Source of the DNA: Ananas comosus
Lineage: Eukaryota; Streptophyta; Magnoliopsida; Poales; Bromeliaceae
Reading direction: 5' to 3'
Length of the DNA stretch: 64,000 nucleotides
NCBI RefSeq assembly: GCF_001540865.1
Contig: NC_033623.1
Coordinates: forward strand, 12,823,716-12,887,715
The position numbers were made by a program, and so were the translations under genes. Positions 38,607 through 51,197 of this stretch are shown here, piece by piece. Within the stretch, counting starts at the first letter, position 1. Each line of letters begins with the position of its first letter. The notes under the pieces were generated by a model. It had not been told where the DNA came from. It did not search any database and worked only from the letters and a program-made list of their open reading frames with translations.

Positions 38607-39440
38607 CTGTTACCATATATATACAACCCTTTATGCTTTCTTTTTTTTTTTGTATTTAATACCGGAATTATATGCATTCACATGCGACATCTTTTTAGCT
38701 CAGAAAAATTATTATAAAAGAAGAAACATTTGCGAAGTGACCATCCGGCCAACGCCTCCAAAACAATACAGTATCTCTTCTTGGGCATGCGAGTGACTAG
38801 TGAGAGATCGATCTCAAAGTACCCAGAAATTAATGCTAAATCTATAATAAATCCAAAATATATTAAAATCCTACAAGCTTCCATCAAAAAATCAAGCCAA
38901 CTACTTTTAAATTTTAGTATTATATATATAAAAAAATAATTGGACTACTACGTATATATATAAAATTAAATTTGATCTTTAAACGACCAAATTGTAGGAT
39001 TGAAACACTGATCTTTTGGGCTGTAAATCAATTAACCAAGCAATGCCTCCAAATTAAGTACGTGGACAAATTTGTGTGTATGTGTGTGTGTGTATCACCC
39101 ACTTGGCAAAAACAATAGTATCTATCGATCGACCATTCAACATTGGGCAATCCGTACGTTCACGTAGGTTAATACGTTCCTGTACCAAAACAATGACCTC
39201 TCATCCGCCCAATCGCATGCCACAACATTTTCCCCACGTCGCGATATACATATCACCCCAAAACTACTTATCACAAGACCCACAAAGATACATATATCCG
39301 TCCTACCAGGAGAAAGTTAATAAAAATATAGTACAAATTAAATCCAGTATACATATATAAATCAACCACATCGATCGATCAACCCATTTTCCGTTAGCGT
39401 GTCCCTGTCCTCATACAACCCCACCTCTTACCCTCTTTTC
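38601..39440. other. 3' flank of the BEL1-type gene
   Basis: AT-rich. The part nearest 39440 is presumably the 3' untranslated region of the minus-strand homeobox gene. A GT run lies near 39074-39093. No other gene was seen. Confidence 0.4.
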
Positions 39441-42400
39441 CTACCCGGCCAAGTCGTGTAGCAATTGAGCCCCCATTAAGTTCCTGTAAGGAAGGTGCTG
39501 TGATCCCTCGGCCCCGTCCATATTAATGGAGAATTGACTCGCCTGCTGCTGGTTCTCTTCTATGTGCTGGTGGTGGTGGTGGTCTGACCTCGGGAAGAGG
39601 AGTGTCGGCGCTTGCGAGGCGTTGTCGTGCCGCTGCAACCCCAGGGTCAGCGACACGCCGCCCCTCGCGCCGTGGCCGCCGCATTGGCCGTACGACGCGA
39701 AATCCAAGTCGACGAAGCCGAAGCTCTCCACCCGCGGCTCGGCGGCACCTTTGCTGTTGATGATGGAGGCAAGCGAGCCGGAGTCGTGGAGGAGCTGGAC
39801 CGGCGTCGGCTTCTGCTCGATGAGGTTCGGGTTAGGGTTAGGGTTAGGGTTAGGGTTCGGATTGGATTCCAAATGGTGGTGGTGGTGGTGGTTGTTGTTG
39901 TGGTCGTTATCTTCGTGGATAGTAGTGGTGGTAGTGCGCGGGGATTGGTTTTCTTGTTCTTTTAGTTCTTCCATGTACATCTCCTCCACCATTGGCTTCC
40001 AAAGCCTTACTCTGGCGTTTATGAACCAATTCGATACCTGCAGATGACATCCGAACAAACAATACTGTGGAGACATTTTCTAAGAATTCTTTCGATGTCG
40101 CGAAGAAAGGGACAGCGACATTGGAAACATCCACACAATGACAACACAATATATTCTTCAAGAATTTGTTAACTACTTCTGCGCACATACATACCTGGCT
40201 TCTAGAGAGTCCCGTTTGTCGGGCTAATATATGCTTATCGACGTCGCTAGGGTACCTGCAGTCAATTTGGATCTGTAAGTTAAGCAAGTTATTTAAAAAC
40301 TAGGTTTTCGTCGCTCCGATGTATCATCGCCGAGAACTAGGCATTGTGGTTTTGGTTACTGTTGTCCGAAATGGCTAAAAGGAAAATATCATCAAAACGT
40401 TCAAGTAAATACATACATCCTAGGGCAAGGTGAGATCTTTAGGAACTAAGATAAAAAGGGATTTATATAGGTACAGATATAGTTTCTGCATAATGGGTGC
40501 AATTAACCTACCATGAATGATATATACTTGAATCAACATGTCCCACGTTTCCTTTGGAGTACAAATTATTGGGCACTGTTGGTGCGACAACTTAATTCGT
40601 GCTGTTTGCAATCACGTGGACCCGACCATGAAACCAATCATGCTATGCGTGATCGGATTCTTGTGATGAGATTAATGCTAGCTAGGCCTAAATTGATCGT
40701 ATCATGATGAATATCGGTTTGTCCTTAGTCCATGATTGTGCATTATAGATGCCATCATAATTATTATCATTCAAGATATTTTTTTTGCTCTGACTAAACA
40801 AACGTTATTTAAACTTCGTCAAGAAATAATGTTATTAACTTGAGTAAAATTTGTTACTGACGAGGAGAATTATCGAACTTAATTTTCCCGTTTATTTATT
40901 TATTTTGGCCAAAAAATTCCATGAATTTGATCTACTATTTGTAGAAAAGGTACTCTTTTAGATCATTTGCATTTTTTGAATAATGTTACCGGCTAGAACA
41001 GGATTCCAAACTTAGAAGGATCAGACAAACTAACTGGTGGTTGTAATTAACACTAACAAAATATCGTAATTAACTACTAAGTCAACACGGTTTATCAAAT
41101 AAATTGATGTTTAATCCTATAATTAATACTGAATGTTTTCCTGATAACACCTAAATTATGTATTGTAATTTGATAGCTACTCAAGCAGTGGGGAACTTCT
41201 ATTTCTGTAAAACTAATTAAAGCTTTGTTATTTGACCACGAGCTCAAAATAAAAATTTGAAATGATACTACAAAAAAGGAAAAGGAGACAAAGGACCCGA
41301 AAGTATCAGCTCTAGTAACTCTAGATTTATTCTGGTAAATTATAGTAATTAAGAACAAGAGAAAATATTGGGGAAATAAATCTCTTTCTAAGGATAGGGC
41401 ATTATAGGTGTGTTTTTTTTTTTTGAGAGAGAAAGATAGTATGCTATCCGCTTCGTTTATTTTATTTAGAAATAAACTTAGCTGAAAATGTGAATCAACT
41501 AGGATTCGAACTTAGGATCTCGGATACCAATTATCAAGCTTTTTGCCACTTGCACTAGAGACAGTCGGTGGCATTATAGGTGTATTGATCTTTGCATATG
41601 CATGGTTGCACTAGTATGAATACATCTAAATATGCGCATGCCATTAATTAGAGTGCGGGGTAGAGATAAGTAGTGAGGGAGCATACGGGTGAAGGAAATG
41701 CTCGAAGAGCCATGCTCGGAGAATCGACACGGAGCGTTCGGGAAGGCCCCGCTGCGGCCGCCAAGGGTGGCTCTCCATCGTCCCCCCGGGCTGCTGGAAC
41801 GCCTTCTGCTGCCGAAGGCACTGATCGAGAAGCTTCAACCGCGGCGTCTCCCCCCTGGTCGTGCCCGGCGCGACCGGATCCTTCTCTCCCATCGCCTTCC
41901 TCGTCGCGCTTATCTGCCCCACAATGCCGTCCCTCAGACATCGAAAATGCCTCGACATGGTCTTCGACGCCAACGATGAGTACACCGCGGCCGCCCCTTC
42001 TCCAGCCACTGCCTCGAAGGCCAGTACTACAGCTCTCATTTGCTCACAGTATCTTCGGTATCTTCTATCCACCTGTGCATGAATTAATTTGTATCATCGG
42101 CTTCGGTAAAACATGTAAGACACTAAGGTACGTACGTAATTAATCAGGGCGGAGTAATTAATGTTCCGAAGAATCTAAGGTGACTATTCCCTTTTGTTTT
42201 GTAGCATTGCAACCTCTTGCACCGTATCGCGTAGTACGTGGAACCTTTTGCATATCTAGAACATTTGGTGGCAACAAATTAATAGTCACTGAGTGAATAA
42301 CACTTGTGTGAAAGTGTGAGGGAACTAGCTAGGAGTGAAATGATCGAAAGAGAAAAGATACGGTGGGTTCCATTAGTTAAGGAGAGGGTATGGGGGGATT

Positions 42401-43583
42401 GGTAGGGCTAGATACCTAAGTAAGGGTAAGGAATAGAGGTTTCTAAAAGTAAATGGGATGCCCCGAAATAACAAACTGTCCCTGTCCCGTCGCAGCTCCG
42501 CGTTAATGGTACCTGGCGCGCCCCAGTCCCGCATATAATTGAACCCCCACAGTTTCATGTTCCCAACCCTATCAAATTTTATCAACCCCCTCGATCTCTA
42601 TATGTAAATAGTTGCTACTACTACTACTACTAATAATAATAATAATAGTAAATAATAATAGTAATAGTTTCTTCAAGTTGCTGTTATTGTAGAGTAATTT
42701 AGGAAGAATTGAGAGTGATGATAATTAACAAAGCATATTGGTAAAAGCAAGTTGCAGGTGCAGATACCTCCTCGAGCATGGAATATAGCTTGGCCTTTCG
42801 CTTCTGCAGCTCGAGGATTTCCAGCGTGTGGAGAGGCTGCGTCCAGGGAGAGGAGGAGGACGAAGACCCGCCTTCGTCCCACTGCTTCGATATTTTGCTT
42901 TGCCGTTTCAGCGTCGAAGAGCCGTGCTCTTTGCCCAAACTACAGAACTCATTCAGTAGCTCCTGAGCCGGTAATAAGTATTTGGAGTTCTTCAGCTGCT
43001 GAGGGTGCTGCTGATAGAGACTCGCCATCGGTGCGCTCGCGGCCGCCGCCGACGGCCCGAAGAAGAACACTTCTTGTTGGTGGAGTGAATCTTCGGGCTT
43101 TCGAAGCGACGCGTCTTCTACTTGATAGTGGAATCCGCTGCCTGAAGGGTCGGCGTTACATAGTGATAAGGACAGTTCCCTGTTAGCCTGCTCGCCCCCC
43201 TCCGAAGGGAGCAGGCACCTGATAGACTGGTCGACGACCGCCATCCGATTCGACTGCGGCGGCCACGTGCCCATGTTTGGCTCGGGTGCACCCATGAGGC
43301 CGGCATCGGTCGATGGTTGGGAGAAGCCGATGGTCGAGGAGCTCCCGGCTTTCGGGAAGAAGACTTTCCAGCTGCCGTCGGCGACGTTCTGCGCGTGGGG
43401 CTGCTTCGACGGTATCCCGAGCATCTCCATCCCGGCTTGCAGGTCGTACAGCTCATGGTTGGTGCCGAAGCCGTGCAAGGCGACCGCGGTAGCAGCCGCG
43501 GCGTTGTTGGTGGCGGAGATAAAATCCGGTTGATGATGATGATGATGATGATGATGCTGCTGATGCTGATACTCATGGGCCAT
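39441..43583 (-). CDS. BEL1: BEL1-type TALE homeodomain transcription factor
   Basis: Four coding exons on the minus strand: 43583-42768, 42072-41687, 40255-40195 (61 nt) and 40037-39441, all GT-AG and in phase, giving 619 residues. Domains: His-rich start (6-17), a short LSLSL (ZIBEL-like) motif near 137, SKY box (200-217), BELL domain (about 253-330), three-residue-extended homeodomain (about 374-436) with WFINAR in helix 3 (425-430), a second ZIBEL motif VSLTLGL (549-555), and the C-terminal [39 protein letters not shown] and the C-terminal end match Arabidopsis BEL1 as remembered, rather than BLH9 or ATH1 types. The 61-nt exon is conserved in BELL genes. By family it binds DNA as a heterodimer with KNOX proteins; BEL1 controls ovule integument identity in Arabidopsis. 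GCCGGG just before the ATG follows a good acceptor (TGTGCAG), so a leader intron is likely. A SINE lies in intron 2. Confidence 0.95.
39829..39860. repeat. (TTAGGG)n-like hexamer coding for Asn-Pro repeats
   Basis: About five GGGTTA units, part of the last exon of the BEL1-type gene. On the coding strand they give the alternating Asn-Pro stretch at residues 479-492. It is a protein-coding simple repeat and not a telomere. Confidence 0.9.
41398..41583 (-). mobile_element. SINE (family 1) in intron 2 of the BEL1-type gene, 14-bp target duplication
   Basis: The body is 41412-41569, minus orientation, with its A-tail as the T-run at 41413-41423. GGCATTATAGGTGT stands on both sides (41398-41411 and 41570-41583) without mismatch. 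The sense-strand order is head (CTAGTGCAAGTGGCAAAAAG), box B-like GTTCGAATCCTAGTTG, then the GAAGCGGATAGC 3' end. The perfect duplication suggests a fairly young insertion. Confidence 0.85.
42612..42670. repeat. (CTA)n/(AAT)n microsatellite in BEL1 intron 1
   Basis: CTACTACTACTAC followed by AATAATAATAAT with interruptions, inside the 695-bp first coding intron (42073-42767). Confidence 0.7.
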
Positions 43584-43589
43584 CCCGGC

Positions 43590-44600
43590 CTGCACAGTCC
43601 CAGCAATTAAACCACACCCTCTCTATATATAAACCTCCTTTAAGCTTTCTTTAATTTGATGATGATGAGGAGCCCTTCAACTACTGGATCCTGATGGCCA
43701 AATTGGAACCATAAAAAGAGTAAATTTCACCAACCGAAAAGCAACAGAAGAGCTAAAGACTCTTAAAAAAAAAGGAAAATTTAGAAAAAAAAAAAAAAAA
43801 ACTACAAGAGAGGACTTTGGTGATCGATTAATTACTCGTAATAACTATAGGTGGCCATGGAGGATAGATTTTCATGTAGGCCATAATCCTTAATTACCTG
43901 TTCTACTATCCATACCATACCCTTCGAACCATGGCCACCAAACTATGCAAGTAAACGAAAAGGAAAACCCTTTTCCCCTTCCCATAAACTGAGTAATCTT
44001 TTTAAGTGGAAAAGAAAAGGGAACGTTAATATAATATATCAAACCAACCTTATAGACCGGGCGCCGCATGGGCTTTGTAGCTTATAATCCCTCTCTGTAC
44101 ATGGCTTTAATGCCCGCAACGTACACTTTCATAATTGCTCTTTTTTTTCGATCTGCCCCGGAAAGAGTGGCTGATCTCGGATTGGCAGATCGCCCAAAAC
44201 CCCTCAAAAGTGTGGTGTGTGTCTTTCCTTTTTCCTTTTCTTCTTTTCCCCCTCCCCCCCCTCCATGTTATCTGCCACAACTTTTAAGAAAAAATTTTTG
44301 AGGGAAATTGGCTGCGGTCTTCTTCTCTCATCTTCTCTTCTGCTTCTCTCTCTCTCTCTCCACACACACACACAACAACACACACACACACACTTACACT
44401 TCTACTACTACACAGCAAAGTAGAAGAGCGATTAGACGCATATCGAGAGAGAGAAAGAGAAAGAGAGAGAGGAAGATGTGTGTGTAAGGAGCAGCAGTGG
44501 AATAGATGCGCCTGGAAAAATATTCCGAATAGGGGCTGGAGCCGAAGCAAAGAGGATGTGGTCCATCGTTTCCAACTAATTCCATTAAAATGGTATTAAA
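43590..44600 (-). promoter_or_regulatory. Leader intron and upstream region of the BEL1-type gene
   Basis: The acceptor at 43591-43590 (minus TGTGCAG|GCC) implies a leader intron; its donor was not fixed. The likely leader or promoter contains a CT/CA tract (about 44330-44395, read as GA and GT on the coding strand) and a GA tract (about 44443-44473). GA-rich tracts like these are typical targets of plant GAGA-binding (BPC) factors, which is an inference here. Confidence 0.45.
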
Positions 44601-47365
44601 ATGGGACCAGGACTATAGGGGACGCTCTTCTCCTTCTCCGTGTTGAAATTATTATGTGAACTGATTATTTATTTATAAAATCGCTGAACTTAAATTAATA
44701 TTAAAAAAATAAACAAGGCTTGTTGAATACTATATATAGTTAGAAGTCCCGTTATCTAGTTAGCTTGATCGGATTATTTTTATCATAATATTTAAAATAT
44801 ACTCCTCTCTTAATGTAAAATATTAATCGTTTGTCTATGATCTCTTAATTTCTAAACAAATTATTTTAATATTATATACTTCAACCTCTTTAATTATTAC
44901 TATCGTGCTATTCCCTAACCCTCTTCTTTTTTCTTCGCCGTGCACATTAATTATCTTTTCTTTTACTTCTGGGTGGTCTCTCACGCTTCTACACATCCTA
45001 ATATACTTAACAATTATTAACTCCCAACTTAATTTAGTTTTTAAACCTAGATGCTAATCCTATCCTCTCTAATATAACATATAAATATTGACAGTACGTG
45101 CTTGTCATCGGATTGACGTCACGGTTGCATCGCCTTAGAAATGTCTTTAGTGATTGCATTAGGAATTCTTATAGGATTAAAAATAAAAAGGTGCTTATAT
45201 TAATTATTTTGACGCGAGGGGAGGTGTATATATATTTATATATGTTTATAGTTTTTCACTATGTAACGAGCTATGGCTAATGAAGGGCGCTGTGTTGTCT
45301 TATTGTGCGTGTAAGGATGCGGGCGAGGGGTTCTTGTGGGTGTACACTCCACTGCTGCTGCGTACCAAGCACGCCTTTTTCTGATGCGTTGGTGGTGGCG
45401 CCACTCTTTGTTAGAACTACACTCTTTTTTTTCTTTTTTTTTTTTTTTTTTAATTGTCGAAAATAATTATCAGTGAATTAGAAGTTCAATTTCTTAAAAG
45501 AAATGTCATTAAATAATTATCATTGAATGAGTTATAGTTACATCGAGCATTCGATCTATGTTTCATCTTACGGAGCGAACTGCACGGTTAGCAGCGCGCA
45601 GGAGTTTTCTGCGCACGCCGTTAAGCGGCCAGCGATCTCAAATTTCTGTGCTCATCTTCTTGCTGGAATGGACTGACGGGCGGGCAACTCAATCCAGCAT
45701 CCATGACCGAAGATGAGACTCAGCGTGAAATTTGTGAGGACGTCGCGCGCTCCCTTTTCTCACACTTTGTCTCCGATTCCAACTCCTAATTAAACTGAGA
45801 ACAAATTAAAAACGGATATGTCAATTGTGCGCCAGCATAATCTTCTATGCAGGAATGCACACGCTCGCGTATGCGCAGTAACGTTTCGCCTCCTGTGATC
45901 TTTATTCGACGAGTGCTTCAATTATTTGCGCGGGCTAATATGCGAAGAAGCAGTGAAGCTTTTTTAGGATTTATTATGGCGCAGAAGAAGGGATGATTCT
46001 GGGATTAGAGCGTGCCAGAAGAATTACACAGTGTTTGGAATAGCCATTTGACATGCAAGGCAAATTTAGCCTGTTCGCAGGAAAAGTTGATTGGAAATTT
46101 GGAATGGAATGTTGGGCCCACTTACTTTCCCGATGTGGACCCGCGTGTCAGTCTCTTCATTGTGATATTGCGCAGTTACACAGCCATTTGTAGAGTACCT
46201 AGCTGCAAAAGAAAATAATAGTATTAATTTCTATCAAATACTGCAAACATAACAAATTATAATATATTTTACTACAATATTTAACTTTTTTATATTATTC
46301 TTAAACGTTCTGATTTTTTAAATATTCTACCGTTAAGACTGGTTAAAAAAAATCAGTTAACTATAAGTAAAATATTTAATCCTAGTTTAGTTAATGAGAG
46401 AAATTGATCTTTTTATCCTCTTTAATTAACATTTGAACTTTTGTACGAACATATTTATGATGGCAGAACTGTATTTCACTTATCAAATAGAATAATATTT
46501 TAACGGTAACAAACCATATGAACATATTTAAAAATATTAGGACTTTTGTAGAGACATGATATGAAAGTTAAATTTTATAAGAATGTATTTGCAATTCACT
46601 ATATTTACAGGAATATGTATGAAATTAACCTAAAAATATATATATACATAATTTATTTCAACTACAAATTACTTTAGATTCGCTATCTAATTTTTTTAAA
46701 ATCTATTTTATTATTTAATTTTTTAATTTATTTGATTTAAATTCAGTTAATTTTATTTTGATTTTAAAATTTTAATTGAGTGTTTATTTTTACTACTTTA
46801 ATTAGTATACTTTGTACAATTCTTGTAATTATAAATTTATTAAAATAAATAATTATCTTAAATTTTAAAATCAAAGTATTAATAATTGAGTAAAATCAAG
46901 TAAATTTAGAAATTTGATAGTGAAATTAAAATTTTTAAAAATTAGATAATCATCAAAATGGTTCATAGTTTAGATAAGTTCCATAAGTTTTAAATTTTTC
47001 TAATTAATTCCAGCAGCCATTTGGTATTTTTGGGCCGTCTATAAGCGAAAAAAGATTTTGAGGAAAAAAATAAATATAGGTAACTTTCATTAATTTTCAA
47101 AAAAATTACAAAAATTATACCACAATTGACTCATTCCGTATAGTCATTACGATTTGCGCAGTGTAATAGTGTCTGCTAATTAATCCAAACAGACTATTTT
47201 ACTTTCAAACTTTCTTACATTATATAATGCAATCTTAATATTTCAAATATAGTAACCCCTAAAGAAACTTTTCACGATTCCCAATGCAAGACCTGCATAT
47301 TTGTGTCAGGTGATCATCTTAGTCAAATTAGCTTTTAACTTGTTGAGATTACCACTTTTACTTAC

Positions 47366-47402
<37 letters not shown>

Positions 47403-48432
47403 CCACAAGGCTACACAACACAACTTTTTGAGATCAAAATTGAGGGAGCTCTTCTTCTTTACCAAATATAAATTTACCTTTTTAAAATTTTAAAATATCA
47501 TAAATACTCTTTTAAAAAATATCACTAATACCTCTTTAATTATCCAAAATTATTATTAATACTCTTCTAAAGATATAAAATTATCATCAATATTACTCCT
47601 CTAAATTCTATATCCGTTTATATATATAAAGACACTAATAATATTAACTTTATATATAGTTTAAATTAAAGGCACCAATAAATGCACATCTTTTTTATGC
47701 ATATATATATATATATATAGAAGAATTTCATGAAAGTATTTTGACTATTATAGTTTATGAAAGTGATTGCACCAAAAATTCCGAGATTTCATAAGATTTT
47801 TTTATTTGAGAAATATCAGTTAATAGAAAATATGTTTATAAAAAAAAAATAATCTCAAACAGTGCACTCCAGTTTAGTTAGCCAGTGTAAATTGCATAAA
47901 TGCATGCACCATAAAGAAGTGCCAAACATTATTTTGTACGAAAATATTGAGAACTCATCCACGTGACCAATTTGGCCTTTAATTGTAAGGATCATCTCAA
48001 TGTACACGTGATACGTTCTCCTTTTCTGACAGAGGAAGCAGCAAGGCCAGGAAAAAGAAGGATCTTTTTGTAACCTTTGCTCTTTTACTTTAAATTATTA
48101 TAAGAGCCCTTGTGTGGCTGTTTTTACTATCATGAATCAAAATTTATTTTATAATTGGTAAAAAAATAATCCCGTTAAATGATGTATTCGGGAAATAAAA
48201 TTAAACTCCATTGAAACTTAAAAAATCTAGAATTGCTCATAATACCATATTATCTATCAAACCAATGAGACAGTAAATAACTCACAAATAATCTTAACAT
48301 TTTAGTATGCGGCAGAAAAAATAAAGTGCCAACTAAGCTTTTCATATACTTATGTAGCTACTGTAGCTGACGAAAAATTTTGAACCATCCAACATTTTTT
48401 GATCATACGAATATCTATACATAAACAATAAA
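44601..48432. other. Long AT-rich intergenic stretch
   Basis: No gene was seen. Noted: a T-run near 45421-45451, a small GC-rich patch with inverted words at 45590-45640 (GCGCGCAG / CTGCGCAC), a GA microsatellite at 47371-47400, and TA runs near 47700-47720. Confidence 0.4.
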
Positions 48433-48592
48433 TAATATACGAGGAGAACAACGTTTGTTTTTGTTTTTACTCTAGTTTTTCTTTTTAATTACTTTTTCTT
48501 TTGATTTTCCGTCTTTTTGGAGGTCTTAGCTATTTCACTTTATATAGCTAAATTTATTTACCTAATGAATAAAGTGGATAGCGTGCTATCTT

Positions 48593-48600
<8 letters not shown>
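48433..48600 (+). mobile_element. Retroposon (family 2) 3' part
   Basis: The T-rich body (GTTTTTGTTTTTACTCTAG...) followed by GGAGGTCTTAGCTATTTCAC and AAAGTGGATAGCGTGCTATC matches the layout of the 6494-6775 retroposon. The tail runs into a TA microsatellite instead of an A-run. The 5' limit is uncertain. Confidence 0.5.
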
Positions 48601-48637
<37 letters not shown>

Positions 48638-49042
48638 AGGCTACTACCGGTAGCACGGAGGCCTCCGTGCTACCAAGTTGTTTTAAATGATGCGGCTTCC
48701 AAATCGACGATTGGCTCCGTTAGACTTGATCTACACTATTAAAAATATTTAAAAACTAAATTTCATAATTTTTCAACATTATTTGGCCAGTGATAAAATA
48801 TTTCAAAATCGACAAATTTAATGGTCGATGTGATGCTTTTATGAATTTAATGGTATAAAACAATTCAAATCTGGCGAAATTTTTATAGAAATTTTTTTTC
48901 ACTATTTAGAGTAAGATTAGGTTTTCTAATCTTAAATTCAAACCTTTTATCATCATTTTTTATGAGATTTATTTTCGGTCGTTCATTTTTAGACTATTCG
49001 TTTGATAGATAAATAATATCGAAAAATTATGAAATTCAATTT

Positions 49043-51077
49043 TCAAATGTTGGAAATAATAATCCAAACTTAATTAAAATATAGTTATAGATAAGTTTAA
49101 ATCTTTTATTTGATTATAGTTAGGATTTGTAATTATCCAAAGTAAAAATTGGATTTATTATCTGTTATGATTTGATGGTTATATATAGTTAGGCATGGCT
49201 TAATTAGAAAATAAGTCATAATAGACATGGCTGAGGATGTCATATAGAATGTAATTAATTGCTTATTATTTTAGTTATCTTCTTCTTTCTCCAATATCCC
49301 ATCTCCATATTATTTTGTTCTATTTTAGATCTTGGGTTATATAATCGGTATCAACACAAATACCGGTTCCAACAATTGGTATTAGAGAAAATGACACTTC
49401 CCAACAATTAGTATCAGAGCCGGAAAGTATCATACAACTTATAAACCAGATGACAGCATATTCGAAAAGAATATAGATCCAATATACCGAATAGCTACAT
49501 CAAAGTTAAGCGACTCGTAGCAGATTGAAGGTGACGTTCAGGTGAAACCAAAGTGAAAGAATTGCTTTGAAGTTGGCCTCCTCACAACACACAACAGCAG
49601 GTGGTTGTGATGCTTGACGAAAAAAGAGCGAGGAGAGCCTGTGAAGAGATCCAAGAAGACTTGACGAGATAGCCAGGAGGACTAGGCAAGCAAGCCGAAG
49701 TACAGAAAATTCGGCGAGATCTCGATGAACTAGGGACGTCATCCAAATAGAAAGGTACAAATCTGAAACTTAATTTTCAGGTTATGAAGTTCTTGTTATA
49801 GATTTAGATTGGTTTATTCAACCTAATTTACCAAAGTTCGATGGAACTAACTTTAAAACGATAGAAAATTATCATTCGATGTTTTTTAGAATCCCAAGAT
49901 TTGTGGGATGTAGTGGAGGTTGAATAGAAATTTTGAAAAAGAATATGGTAAAGAAGAATTTAAAAAAAGAGACAGAGAAGTTCTATCATATATTTTTCAA
50001 GCAGTGGATCTATTGTTAGTTGGAAAAATTTCAACGATAAAGACGGCACGAGAAGCGTGGAGAATGTTATCGAAAATTGAAGGAGAAGATTTGCAGGAAG
50101 AGAATGAAATTCAAAAAGAAGAAGAAATTCAATCAAACAACGAAAATACAAAAGTCTTAATTTGGAAAGAAAAATCTGATCAAAATCATGAAGAAAATCA
50201 AATTTGTAAAGGGTATCTTGATGATCAAAACCGTGCAACTCAAATCGATGAGAAAGTTCACAATGATAATATGATTTCTATTGATGAAGAAATTATGTAG
50301 CAAAGCAGGGAAAAAATTTATCATTATTTTGATGTGATCGAAGATGCAAATTGCAAATTAGACTTACGAAAGCAGGAAGCACATGAAAATTCACACGAGA
50401 TCAATGTATCGAACAAACATCCGTGTCGATCAAACTTTTCTCGGCTACCACAAAATTACAAAATTCATATCAATCCAATTTTTTCAAAATTACATGTTTT
50501 TCAAGATATTTGCAAGTATCAGCAATTTGTAAAGATTGATGCATATGATAAAAATTACTGGTGGCCAAGATTTCGTGCATGGCAACATCATTGGACATGC
50601 GTCATGCTGCACAACTTGAACACGACGACAACAACAGCAACAGAAATTGCAAAACCAAAATGCGCGTTTCATGGAGTTCGCAACTTGAAGATGATGTTTG
50701 GATTAAGGGAAGATGTTGGAAATAATAATCCAAACTTAATTAAAATATAGTTATAGATATGTTTAAATCTTTTATTTGATTATGGTTAGGATTTGTAATT
50801 ATCCAAAGTAAAAATTAGATTTATCATCTGTTATGATTTGATGGCTATATATAGTTAAGCATAGCTTAATTAGAAAATAAGCCATAATAGACATGGCCGA
50901 GGATGTCGTCCAGAATATAATTAATTGCTTATTATTTTAGTTATCTTCTTCTTTCTCCAATATCTCTTCTCCATATTATTTTGTTCTATTTTAGATCTTG
51001 GGTTATATAATCAACATCAGCACAAATACCGGTTCCAACAATTGGTATTAGAAAAAATCACGCTTCCCAACATCAAA
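49043..51077 (+). mobile_element. Non-autonomous Copia-like LTR retrotransposon
   Basis: Two LTRs of 359 bp each (49048-49406 and 50714-51072), starting TGTTGGAAATAATAATCC and ending CTTCCCAACA, with about 20 mismatches by eye (roughly 94% identical). TCAAA flanks the element on both sides (49043-49047, 51073-51077). After the 5' LTR comes a primer-binding site-like TAGTATCAGAGCC (initiator tRNA-Met type); before the 3' LTR is the purine tract AAGGGAAGA. The 1.3-kb interior retains decayed Copia gag traces: PKFDGTNF near 49835 and, in another frame, SQDLWDVVE near 49890, then a coiled acidic stretch at 49920-50300. There is no protease, integrase or reverse transcriptase, so it depended on enzymes from elsewhere. 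Confidence 0.85.
49920..50300 (+). pseudogene. Copia gag remnant
   Basis: An open stretch of 126 codons inside the non-autonomous element. LSYIFQAVDLLLVGKI followed by TAREAWRML resembles the middle of Copia gag (UBN2-type) proteins. The upstream gag start is in two frames and ends at a stop (TAG at 49923-49925), so the gene is broken. The rest is Glu/Asn/Lys-rich without the zinc knuckle. Confidence 0.6.
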
Positions 51078-51197
51078 TAATTTTTATAGTGTAAATCAAA
51101 TCTAATGGAACCGATCGTCAATTTGGAGACAGCAATATTAAAAATAACTTGATAGCACGAAAGCTTTCGTGCTAACGATGGTATACGAGCTTAACTC

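Larger units (their letters stand above)
48601..51197. mobile_element. Foldback MITE split by an LTR retrotransposon
   Basis: A GA run (about 48609-48634) precedes the left end GAGTTAGGCTACTACCGGTA then GCACGGAGG. The matching inverted right end (TAGCACGAAAGCTTTCGTGC ... GAGCTTAACTC) lies at 51150-51197. The foldback is interrupted at 49043-49047 by the LTR element and resumes at 51073 with the duplicated TCAAA. Without the insert it would be about 540 bp, like the other members. Confidence 0.8.

Noticed and set aside
41648..42143. Open frames on both strands over BEL1 exon 2
   Set aside because: Only the frame giving the BELL/homeodomain sequence with matching splice phases is real; the others are shadows.
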